Source: Sipunculus nudus (lineage: Eukaryota; Annelida; Sipuncula; Golfingiida; Sipunculidae). From it: a stretch of DNA of 64,000 nt. Positions 35,558 to 47,200 of the stretch are shown here, one piece after another; within the stretch, counting starts at the first letter, position 1, and the number at the start of each line of letters is the position of its first letter. Position numbers and translations under genes: made by a program. The stretch is taken from the NCBI GenBank assembly GCA_026874595.1, contig CM049306.1, positions 20,085,019 to 20,149,018 of the forward strand, in the 5' to 3' direction. The notes below the pieces were generated by a model. The model was given only the letters and a program-made list of their open reading frames with translations, had not been told where the DNA came from and ran no database searches.

Positions 35558-36104
35558 TTGTAGACACAGCAAGTCGATGTAATCACCTCCGAAGTATCCA
35601 TATTTAATATTTTATGTAGTATTGCATGGAAGGAGGCGGTCAAAGTTGTGATTATTGACTTCCAAGATCACGCACCACAATTCCTTTCGCGAACAAGGCC
35701 AACCATTCAATGATTCATGTCTTCTTGTAACTTAAGATTTGCTGAATTTTATGGGAAGGACGGAGAAAATGCGCAAGAAAATAGAACGTAAAATGCATTG
35801 CAGACAATATATTACTCTTACCACCAGTACCTACTCAGATTTAGGTCCGGTAAGATGCAGGAATCCTAACCAAGACCACGCCTTTGTGTTTTTGCAATGG
35901 CGATCTGCGGATCACATTCATTTGAGTTACAATGTCAATGATTATGTCATACTTCGAGTGTCATAATCACCAGTGATATGTAAATATATTATATATTTTA
36001 TTATCACGGACCCCATAGGACATTGTTATATGCAGGTAACCCTCTATAAATCATATTTTCTGTTCAGATAATTGCAAAATGGGTCTACTTTAATACTTCA
36101 GTTG
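35558..36104. other. Non-coding, possibly first intron of the RBM5-like gene
   Basis: No exon or repeat recognised; the 75-codon frame at 35739-35966 has no domain. Confidence 0.35.
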
Positions 36105-37495
36105 TTTTTAGCTCAGCTGACTATAAGTCATCTGAGCTATAGTCGTGGTCCATTGTCCGTCGTCCGTCTGGATGTCCGTCCGTCTGGATGTCCGTCTGTA
36201 AGACTGGCACGTTTCGACACCGTTGGTTCTACGAATCTAAAATTTGTCATACAGTTAGATGTCCCCAAAATCTCCTACCATGCCAAAAATTGGATCAATA
36301 GGACTTCGTTCCTTCGAGATATTAAGGAAAAACCTTAATTTTTTATTAGAAATCTTTACCACTTCAGGACTGCCTAATATCAAAACCACTCATCTGGTTT
36401 TCTTCATATTTACCATAAATATTCCTCTATATAGTTCCTATGTACATGCCAGAAATTAAGTCAGTATTATTTAATTTAAAAAAGTTATGGGCCCAAACAT
36501 AATGGACTTTGTAAAAAAATCAGGAAGATATTTGGTCACTTGAGACCAAAAGTGTTAAAGGTTGGGACTTTTTTCAGTAATACAACTTTAATCAATCTAA
36601 ATTTATTTGTATACCAAAAATTAGATCAAAATATGTTAAATTTTTTTAAATATTGGCAAAAATATAAAATTGGTACCTTAAATTTTGCCCAACTTTGGCC
36701 ACGGCACATTTTTTCATAAGTACTGTAGATCTAATTTTCACAGCATATACACATAAGGATTTAATCTGTTAAAATGTGAAATTTGAAAATAAAAGCTGCA
36801 AAATTAGGCTAGTTATTAAATTTTTTTGGAGGCTCTTGTTGTATTCCCTTACATTGTCAAGCAGTCCACTTTGATGACTGTAGGTCATTCAGTGCACATC
36901 TCTATGCTCCCCAGGCTGTTGGCCTAATTTTAGATGTCCCCAAAATCTCCTACCATACCGAAAATTGGGTCATTAGGACTTTTTTCCTTCGAGATATTAA
37001 GGAAAAACCTCCGTTTTCCATAAAAAGCCATTTTTACACATAAGGCTGCCTAATATCAAAACCACTGATCTGTTTTTGATCATATTTAGTATTCACATTC
37101 TTTCAAATATCTTCTATGAACATACCAAAAATTAGGTCAGTATTGGGTATTATTTTAAAGTTCTGGGCCAAAATATAATGCAATTTAAAAAAATCAGGAA
37201 ATATATTTACTCACCTAACATGAGAATTGCTGAACCTAGAAACATTTTTTTCAGGAATATAACTTTATTTAATCAAGATTCAATTGTTTACCCAAAATTG
37301 GATCTGAATTTTGCAAATTTTTCAAGTTATTAGCATACATAAAAAATTAATACCTTAAATTTTGTCCAACTGTGGCACTGTTGATTTAATTTTCTCAGCA
37401 TAAATACATAAGGATTTAATCTTTTAAAATCTGAAATTTCAAAGAAATTTATTGGAAAGAATAGCTTTTATTCACGTTTTCATACACCATGTTAA

Positions 37496-39257
37496 GGCCA
37501 GACTTTTTTAATTCTTTGGTTTACGAACATGATTGACAAAAGTGAAAGGAAGGAGGTTGGAAAAAAAAATGGGAACAAACCTGGATACTGTTGTTTGTGA
37601 ATCCTGTATTGTACAGTTGGGTTATAAAATTCATATTTAAATGGCTCTATATAAACCTGTATAAAATATATAAAATAATATATAAAAATTAAAATATTAT
37701 CATCATTATCTTGAGTTTTCCACATGAATCTTGCATGTGCCATGTTATTTCAAGCCATTCAAATGTCATTTAAGGTAAATTAATGACAAATAAAAGTTTA
37801 AACAGTAAACTTATGATTTCATACACACCTGAAATAAAAATTAAGTCACTGTCCCTGCCAAGTGAACTGCCTATTTTATAAAGTTTTACATATTAAAGAC
37901 CAGTCAAACACTTATACAAATACAAAATAATATATTTTTGTCAGATATGCAAGGGAAAACTAAATATTCACTGCTAGCATGATAAACTGCAGTTTTTATT
38001 TTTCAGTTGTGAATGACAATAACAATGACAATATGCGACTTGCAGCTATTCGCCTATTGAGTATTGTTTATCAAATGTCAACAACATGGCACTCGAGTTG
38101 TTTGATTCATGACCATGACCTTTCCTTTTTGGTGTTTCGCATGTTTGACAGTCCTATGAATATACAACAACTGCTAATAAAGTGAGGTCTCCATTGGATA
38201 TCACATTGAATTATTCAACTATTTTAAAATGTTAAAAAGTATTAATAACCTAATAAATTCATCTGCATTTCTTACCACGGCCGTGACAGTACGTACAGTA
38301 CTCAGTTTAATATGCCGTCACTTGGCCACTGTCAGTCTGAAATTGCTTTTCGGCATCCATACACATCAGAGCTTCCATCACATCCGTTTGGAACAAATAA
38401 ATGAAACCTTTCAAAGTTTCTGCATTTTAAATGGCTTTCATTTTAGTTTCCTTTTGTTTTGACTATAAAAATATCCGCAAAGCTAAGGCTTCACATAAAA
38501 CCGCGCCACTAAGACTACAGATAGTGGGAAATACTGCAGAAACCCTGAGAATTCCTGGAGTTTTCAAAGAGTGCATGGCGACCTTATGCAGTATATAATT
38601 TCATCTGTTCAGTAATTTTGAATTTCTTTTGAGCGTTACAAGACTACGTGTTTAAGTTTTGACAAGTCATAATATTTTTTAAGAGTAAACTTGTGAAACT
38701 TGGCCAATTTGCAGTAATAAATAGCGTCTGACTTTGAGTGTAATAATTAGTCTTAAGAAGTAAATTTGTTTGTATTTCCAGCAAGTTATTAACAGTGGCA
38801 CGTTGGTAAAGCAGCTATGCAACCAAACTAATTTTCTTTTCTTATTCACATCTATCTATAACAAATATGTTTAACAAATATGACCTAAACGCTGGTTTGT
38901 AATTGCACTGTAGTGCAGAAAACGAACTTTGAAAACTCTCCAAGAATTCTCAATTTCCCTGCTGAATCTTTTGACTACTTGATGGCCAATCAATTGCATT
39001 TATGGCCCAAGGATACCCTATTGTGATTGGCTTAAACCCTCCATCTGTCATTAAGAATGTGGCCTTATTAGCCAATCATAAGAGTTCTAACGTTTGAGGT
39101 GATCTTATACACACGGTCACTCATTTGTCAACAACCGTGCTGGCGACGCAATATAAAAGGGGAAAAAAGTCAAAATGCTAATTTTATTTTTTTTTTCTGA
39201 AATGAGGAAATCGGAGGTCGGCGGGTTTGTAAACCGAAAAATTAAAAAAGTCTGGCC
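37496..39257. mobile_element. PIF/Harbinger-like non-autonomous DNA transposon nested in copy A
   Basis: 1,762 bases bounded by inverted ends GGCCAGACTTTTTTAATT and its counterpart, with TAA on both sides (37493-37495 and 39258-39260). The TWA target duplication and GG-initial ends are PIF/Harbinger traits. The uninterrupted site is seen in copies B and C (ACCATGTCAAGTGTTG), which confirms the insertion limits. Inside, a second inverted pair (about 38549-38573 and 38936-38961, with GAGAATTC and TTTTCAAAG) may be another nested unit. No transposase frame. Confidence 0.85.
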
Positions 39258-39416
39258 TAAGTGTTGTTTACATCTAGCCCACCTAGTAGTACAGCCTTCA
39301 CTTGCATTATGTAATCCACCCCAGGCAGCTTGCCTTGGGTCAGCTTGGCCACTACCAGCAGGCTTCCCCTCTGCCCTGCACTCTGCCCCCCCCCCCCCCT
39401 CCCCCAATGGTGCATT

Positions 39417-39738
39417 AACTAGATGAATGTTATTATTTTCTGTATTTGATTCATTCTTATTCTAGGCTATGCTACATTTCAGATTTTGTATTGTACCACC
39501 AGGGTTACAATGATTAAAGTGTACATTTAATTGTGTCCACAAAGTGGTGTATTGCTATGAAAGTGTCGATGTGCATAAACTAGATGAATGTAATTATTTT
39601 CTGTATTTGATTCATTCTTATTCTAGGCTATGCTACATTTTAGATTTTGTATTGTACCACCAGGGTTACAATGATTAAAGTGTACATTTAATTGTGTCCA
39701 CCAAGTGGTGTATTGCTATGTTAGTGTGGATGTTCATC
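39417..39738 (+). repeat. 161-bp tandem duplication inside copy A
   Basis: Two head-to-tail units beginning AACTAGATGAATGT; copies B and C have a single unit at the matching place. Confidence 0.85.
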
Positions 39739-41391
39739 AGATAAGTAATTCCTTACTTCAGAAGAGTAAAAACTTCACCAGGTGTGAAATTGACTATTAA
39801 TTCCAGTAATAAATTAAAACTGGGATAAGAAATTAGCACAATGATATTGTTTGTCCCTCATTCAACCAACAGTGTGTATACTTTATTTGAAAAGATGTTT
39901 TATTTCATCAGATTTACTTAATCATTTATTTTATTTTGGTGAATAAAATTAAGCATGTACTGAAAACTCCAATGTGCAAACCTTTTTTAATAGTGATTCA
40001 AGGAATATTCTTGTAGATGCCATGTTGTGGCATTATTTTCTTTTAAATTCAGTTTAAACATTTATGATTAAAAAATAATTAAATATATGTGTATGCATAA
40101 TATGACCAAATATGAGCTACACTCTGGATATATGATGATTGCAACTTTTGCAACAATTCTTATATTTGAACTTATAGTTTCAGTTTTTTACTCTGTATAT
40201 ATAATGATTGCAACTTTTGCAACAATTCGAATATTTTAACTTATATTTTCAGTTTTTTTTATAAAAAAATTATAAAACCTGTAAATAAGAAAAATGATTC
40301 ATATAAAAACTTCTTAATGGAAAAACTGGATATGCTTAAAGAAAATTGGCTTATATATAAACTTAAATGCATTGTTCCCTTGAAAGTGAAATAAAGGTAT
40401 TAGTCCATTACGTCCACCTGCCTGTCCATCTGTAAACTTTCATATGCATCACAGTATCTCAAAACTTTTACTGTTTTTCTTCATGACATTCTTGTCAGAG
40501 TATTAGTTTGCAATCATATATTTAGATCTTTACTATAACCAAGTAGGAGGGCCCCTTTCTTCTTAGCTTTTCGTATTCTTATATAAATGAAAAACATAAC
40601 AATAAATTATTTATACATCCACCTTCGTGCTGCCCTCACTTTTCCCTTCTCCGAACCCCATCCCAAAGTCAGCCTCAGTAAGCAAGAACAAGATGAATCA
40701 GATATATTCATACTTTAATATTTTGTATAACTATTCGTCCATAGGTACCTATGTACATGCCAGAAATTATGTCAATATTGTGTAATATGTAGACAGTGGG
40801 CATCACAATAATGTACCTTGTCAAGACTAAAGAGATATTGTGTCATACAGTCACAAATTCATAAATCACTTCACCAGAATAGTTAATCATAACATCATAT
40901 CTGTCAAATTGAAAGCTTTCAGACTACCATACACTTTAGATCCTTCAACAAATAGCCTTATCATCATTCTACTACTGCTTATTACTGCTGTCATTGCATT
41001 CATATTTGCTCAAATATATCACAATTTTCAACCCCTCCTAAATAAATAAAAAATAAACCACTATATTTTACTGTATTAATCCATCAGTCAGGTAATTTCA
41101 TTTATCATTTACTCACATATTACATTACATTCCTTTATAATAGCCCAGTAAGTTTTATCAACTCGACATAGTATCACAGTGGAGAAACATTTATTGTACA
41201 ATTACGATCAGCTGAGCGCCGTGACCCATGAGTCCCTTGTTTTAACAAAGAAAGAAATGTACTCTCTATCTTATATTGTGATAAAGTAGCCCCATATAAA
41301 TCTGTTATAAGAGTTAAATTAGAAAATAATATTAACCTAATGCCATTTCATTCAAGCACACAAAAATAGACAGAAAAAAAATGAACCAAGC

Positions 41392-43120
41392 CAGGGCCCG
41401 ACAAAAATTTTTTTTGCTGACTAGCCCATGGGCTAGTCAAGTTTGATTTTTGACTAGCCCACAGAAAAATTTCACTAGCCCAGTATGTTTCAACAAAATT
41501 AAATTTAAAATTAAATATCATAAAAATAATCTGATGACAATGAGACATTTTGGCCAAGATGGCGTCCAGGGAATTCAAATAGACAAAATATGTGAATTCC
41601 TTTATACATACATTCATGTTTGTTTCTAGTATTAACACTATTCATGAGATGTATTCATTTGTTTTGATGTTTGCAAAATAGTGAAAACAAGACCTTTATT
41701 ATTAAAATTTAATGGTGTCACCAGTATTGAGAAAACATGAAAAATGTGTACCCCTTCCCCACCATCCCGGATTTAGAATTTAAAATTGCCCAAAATGTAT
41801 CTTTTGATTACAAAAATACAGCGTGCACCTCAAGGTTGCAGAGAAAATCTTGTCTCCTGATCTGCTCGTCGTTGTTTCCATTTTTTTTTATTTTGCAATA
41901 AACCAGTTATCTTAAAATATCTCAACAGATTCATAACAAACTGCCTTTGAGGTATTCAAAAATGTTCCTTGACTTATACAATTGTCAGTCTATTCTCAAT
42001 CTTAATCTTGGCTGAAAATTGTTACTTTCTGGAATTTTCAAGAAAATATCAAAATATTTTCACCAATTACCTGTGATCATAATTGTTAATGTCATGTTCG
42101 TTGCCCCTATGCTCATTTGAAAATCTCGCTGGTCAACTCAATTGATTTCGAAAAATTCGAAGGTACAACGTGAACATGTGCCCGTTTTGGATAAAAATAA
42201 TATGAAAACAAGTGATTTTCGTTTAAAACTGAGGTGGGTTGACGATCGGTGATCTGCCAGAGAAATCTCGTGACTCGTTTTGATCCCGTCGGCTGTCATG
42301 AAGAGCACACGCAAAACAGATTGAATGGGACAAGTGGCTGTTCCTTTTACCGTACACTGCGCACAGCTGTTCAATTTAATTTCTAATAGATGAACAGGGA
42401 AGTACAGCACAGAACGGAACAGCTTACTGGAGCGCCACCGTGTGTTTGTTTAAGAGACTAAGTCCATGTTCTATGTGAAAACGCACGCAACCGCGTATTA
42501 CATCGGATTTGTTCCCACTGGCAGTTTGACATTTTGGTCTCTACAGTTCATCAAATAGTAGAAATATTACTGCTGAAATGAATTAAGTTATTATATTATA
42601 CAGTGTAAGATAAAACAAGCCAAATATCTTTGAATAACTTTTAAGACCAGCTAGCATAAAAGTCAGTACTACCAACCGTGTCCATCAACAAGTTCTGCTG
42701 CTGGCCTCGCGGTTCACTACAGGAAAAATGTCAAAGTTGAAAGAAAAAAAAACTGCAGGGGACAGTATCGACGCTAATTGTAGCACGAAAGTGGTCCCAA
42801 GGAAGGTGGAAAGATGATATTCAGACTTTTTTGCAGCAAGAATTTTCACACATTTTGTCATCGAAATTTTGGCGCGAAGGAAAAATCATTCGCGCAAGAA
42901 GCATTTTGCCTAACCTTCGCCGATCGAATGAAACCATCCTCCTCGCGGTTGATCTGTTCAAATTTTAATGTCATTAGATCCCTGTTGGGGTTTTAGAGTG
43001 TGTGTAAGGATTAACTCGTTTATGACTAGCCCATCGGACTTACCAGCCTGGACTTTAGGGTAGTCCGATGGCGAACTTGGGTAGCCCCGGGCGTCGGGCT
43101 ATAGGGTTTGTCGGGCCCTG
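41392..43120. mobile_element. hAT-like TIR element with palindromic sub-terminal repeats
   Basis: Inverted ends CAGGGCCCGACAAA at 41392 and 43120, with CAAGC on both sides (41387-41391 and 43121-43125) as target duplication. Near the left end is a perfect 20-base palindrome, GACTAGCCCATGGGCTAGTC (41419-41438), and GACTAGCCCA recurs near both ends. No transposase. The 5-bp duplication is shorter than the usual 8 of hAT, so the class is tentative. Confidence 0.75.
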
Positions 43121-43313
43121 CAAGCAAACCCTATCAGGCCTTGGAATATAAAGACATTGCTGACTGAAAAAATTGTGCCGGCTGACCAGGTCCTGGACAG
43201 GCTTCCAACACAAGATCACAAGTGCTGCGCAGACCATTTTATGCGCTCTGTCCCATAGATGAATGAAGGCAGGAGCCCTTGGCTCTGTGTAAACTAAGCC
43301 CATGGCTCGTTGT

Positions 43314-43648
43314 AAACTACAGAGCCATAACTTGGTGTAGAGAAATGCCAATTTACATCAGATCACCTGTAGTAACCTTTAAGCGAAAAACTTTTTAACT
43401 TTAAACCTGTATGTGTACAAATAGGGGTTCAAGCTGAAGCACCTGTGCCCAGAACAAGTTTTTATATGTATTTGGAAAATGTCGGATTTTGCAGGTCAAC
43501 CAGAAAACAAACAAAAAATTGACTTGTTGTAGTTTAAAACAGTGGGGTCCAAGGGTTCTGTAAACTACAGAGCCATAACTAGGTCTAGAGAAATGCCAAC
43601 ATCAGATCACCTGTACTACACTTTTAGCAAAAACTGTTTAAGCCAGTA

Positions 43649-43733
<85 letters not shown>

Positions 43734-43880
43734 GGGGTTCCAGCACCTGTGCCCAGAACAAAAATTTAACATGTTTTGTCAGATTTCTTAGTGTCAGATT
43801 ATGCAGGCCAACTGGAAAACATTTTTAAAAAAGATTTTTGACAGTTGTTGAAGCTAAAACAGCAGGGTCCAAGGGCTTAT
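43314..43880 (+). repeat. Two-copy tandem repeat, about 248-bp unit
   Basis: Both units begin AAACTACAGAGCCATAAC (43314 and 43562), run through TAGGGGTTC and CACCTGTGCCCAGAACAA, and end near GGGTCCAAGGG. The second unit has been expanded by the TA array. Confidence 0.85.
43655..43728. repeat. (TA)n microsatellite
   Basis: About 36 TA units inside the second unit of the 248-bp tandem repeat. The IYIYIY frame read across it is an artefact. Confidence 0.97.
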
Positions 43881-44212
43881 TTAGCCCTTTATGAAGGTTT
43901 ATTCTTATGAAATATGGGTAGTATTCTACTCCCACTTTATTCTTGTTTTATATTGTTGCCACTCTCCAAAGTAAATCGGCGCTGTTGTATGATGATGTAC
44001 TATATATTTACCTAATGAGAGTAGATGGTGGCTTCATGATTGATGGATGAGCAGAAACATATTACCATTTAATTAGAGGTCATCAATGGTTTTTTGCCAT
44101 AAACCACTTAATATTTCAGTTCTTTTAGTAACCAGCAATTAAGCAAAGGTGGTAATGGATGCATAAAGTTAATTCAGACTTGGTTTGTTATTATTTTGTT
44201 TTAATATCACAG
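43881..44212. other. End of the intron before the first RBM5 coding exon
   Basis: AT-rich, no repeat recognised; ends in the acceptor TTAATATCACAG at 44212. Confidence 0.6.
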
Positions 44213-44213
44213 C

Positions 44214-47200
44214 ATGATGATGGGTGGACAGGATGGATTCCAGGAAGAATTCCTTGGTTACCATGGCAATCAGCAAGGTTATGAAGATTACAAAGAACCA
44301 CAGCAACCTCTTTACCCCACTCCTGAACCCCGGGACCGTCAGCGGCACAGAGATAGGTATGTGTGGTCAATTATCTTCATGGGCTTCCTTTTGAATGGCT
44401 CTTACTGCTAGTGATTTAGAAATGAATCATAATCTTTGCTCTTGCAGTTTCTTATAAATGCACTCATGGTAGGTTGTTCATTGTTTCCTAATTTTATCCT
44501 GTTGTGAATATAAAAAAAGGTAACATTGATGTTTTCACCAAAGTTACATTTTTTCAGAAACTAAACAAGAAGTTTGGTTTGATTCTCTGTAAGCTTTTTG
44601 AGTGAGAGTAATAAAAGTGGCAAGTAAGCAATCTGTTTTTCTTGCTGCTGATGTGATATGGGCTAATTTTAGCTAATTTGTTAATGTCTTGTAGGGATCG
44701 TCGGCGTGACAGGAGGAGAGATCGTGATAGAAGGGACTGGAACCGTGAACGTAGCAGGGACCGATTCCGTGATGAAGACCGTTCCATGCGTTCAGAAGAT
44801 GAACAGTATTCTTTCAATGATGTAAGTTAATACTTCAGGGTCCCGGACATGCCTAAAAAGGGAAACAGGGCATTCTTTGACCTGTTTGCAAAGTTATTTC
44901 AGGGTGCAGTGCATGACTTCAGTTGGGTTAATATTGTCAAGTCTAGAATAGTATGGACTGAGTTAGTTCCACAGTACATTTCTGTAAATATTGTGAACTG
45001 AAATCATGCTGGTAAAAGTGGTTGTTAATAAATAATACAAAGATCCACTTCCAGATGTAAAAGAATGTTCTACTGGTCCACCTTTTTCTTCCACAGCTCA
45101 TATATTTATGAAATAGACCTATGGAGGTCTTGTGGGGACTACGTATGCCAACTCTGCGGGGCATAACATTCAAACATGTTCAGTAAATGAATTCTTTGAA
45201 GTGCGGATACTTTTTGTATCAATATAGTATGGTTTTTAAAATGCTATTTGGTGATGAGCTAGTCATCTGTTACACAAGTTACAGCCTTTGGTACAATTTA
45301 ACTTGAATGCTATATTTTTGCCTCTTTTTCAAACCTATTGCTAAGTAGTAAGACAAGGAATTGTGATGAAAATACCATAATTTGTTTTGCAGTCCAGAGG
45401 AAGTTTTGATGGAGATTCTTCAGGATCCCAGGACAGTTGGGCTAGCAGCCACAGACCAGGTGATTCACATCATGAGGGACGCGGTGATCGGGGAGGACCC
45501 AGGACCACATGGAGAGATGAACCTCCTTCAAATACCATTCTGTTGAAAGCACTTCCATGCCACTGTGATGAAGCCATGGTCAGTATATATGTCAAATATA
45601 TTTTACTTTAGAAGTCAGTAACATTAAATCTATAGCATGTGATATATCTTGATAGTTAGTCCTTTTGTTAGATGAATTATGTGGTTAAACCAACATTTTG
45701 ATAATGTGTCTCCAGCTTTGTGTGGTGAACCCACATTTTAATGCACATCTCTGTCAGCTTCTTTCTTGATTTATCCATGTCTTTATGTTTTTTATGGGAA
45801 CACCATTTTGACATACTTGATAATGCACATATCACCAAGAGTAAATCATTGTCAAGTTTCCCGTTTTACAAATTTTTAATTTTTTATACACACTTGAGTA
45901 ACTTAATGTTACAGGTTATTTGGCCAGGTACATTATGGATGGGGGTGTTAGGCTATACCGAAAAGAATTTTTCTGAAGTTGTATGCAGTTAAGTCTATTC
46001 TGTGCTTGTTATATGTTATCACCTTCTGGCTGAGTTTATTACTATATTTGGTTTCTTATTGATGTTTTCAGCTCCATGGGGAGACTACTGCTATGAGAGA
46101 CTTGATAAAAGACATTCGACTGATGCGGAAGAAAGATACTGGTGAGTGTTACTGACAGTTTATGACTTTTTTCATCATGATTCAACCTATTTTTGAAGTC
46201 CATGACACTTACTTGAGAGCCTGTAGCTGAAGTTTGTGGAAAACCTGTATCAGAATGGGTGGATGGGGGTTGGATGGGTGGGAAGTTTGCCTGTGTATTA
46301 AACATTTCATTTTATGCCTTGAATATTTTGTTGGTTGTGGTCTGTTGTTAATTGTATTGTTGTAGATCTTGCAGAATATGAACATTTACTGGTGTGCAAA
46401 TCAAAATGAATATTTTATAAGTATATCAATAAGACTTTAAAAGTTTTGCATTGTTATTAATTAATTGACACTGGTGTGAGTAATTTGAAGGAAAAGGGGG
46501 TTTTCTTTGGATTATGATGACTGAAGTTTGCATTTGCAAGGTTTGCAACAATTTCTCAATAAAATAACTCTCCTTTTCAGGAGGTAGGGTATGTTTCATT
46601 CTTGAGAACCTGTTTTATCAAAAATATTTTTTGGGAAGATGATTCTGATGATGATTTTGAATAAATTGCACATTGTACACACAAGTAACTCAAAATATTC
46701 CAAAAAGCGATATCAGTTTTAAGTCATTATTATCATAAATACAACTAGACTGACAAGGTAAGTGAAATAAACAACTCCATAAGGCCAGGTAAGTTACCAC
46801 CTAGTAAAATGAAATTGCTCACTGTTGAATTGTGTTGAAGTTGCAGGGTTATGATGGGTTGGGGTAATTTAATCAGGCCTCTCATAGTATATATGAAGTG
46901 TCATGGACTTGTATTGATTGCGTTGGGCACTTGTATTGGTAGCAAACTGAATTAATTGGATCTCCATGTATGGCCCAAACGCCTACTGTTGTCACCATGT
47001 CTAACACAGGCCCTGTTCAAATCCTTATGCAGGTGCATCCCGCGGGTTTGCATTTGTGGAGTTTCATAACACGGCCGACGCCCAACGCTGGATGGAAGTC
47101 AACCAGGTTTAAGAGCTACTAAGTCTTTTTTCTTCTTCGGTGCTGATGGTATAGTAATGTATGGCCCGCACCACCACGTTTATCAAGAGTGGCCTATTGT

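Larger units (their letters stand above)
36105..41241 (+). mobile_element. Unclassified 3.1-kb repeat family, copy A (with nested insertion)
   Basis: Starts TTTTTAGCTCAGCTGA and ends ...CAGCTGAGCGCCGTGACCCAT then AGTCCCTTGTT. The head forms a hairpin (AGCTCAGCTGAC / GTCATCTGAGCT around TATAA), followed by GTCCGTC simple repeats. The body contains two related segments about 680 bases apart (both with GATGTCCCCAAAATCTCCTA). Relative to copies B and C it carries the insertion at 37496-39257 and a 161-base tandem duplication (39417-39577 and 39578-39738). No transposase or reverse transcriptase is present. The 11-base GCTCAGCTGAT-like ends are inverted, but no target duplication was found. Confidence 0.85.

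Noticed and set aside
39175-39426. Overlapping frames on both strands near 39.1-39.4 kb
   Set aside because: They cross the boundary of the nested Harbinger-like element and a poly-C run; no domain.
36105-41241. Helitron identity for the 3.1-kb repeat family
   Set aside because: Ends do not fit the TC start and hairpin-CTRR end, and no Rep/helicase remnant was seen.
43542-43769. Frame with IYIYIYIY repeat
   Set aside because: Translation of the TA microsatellite.
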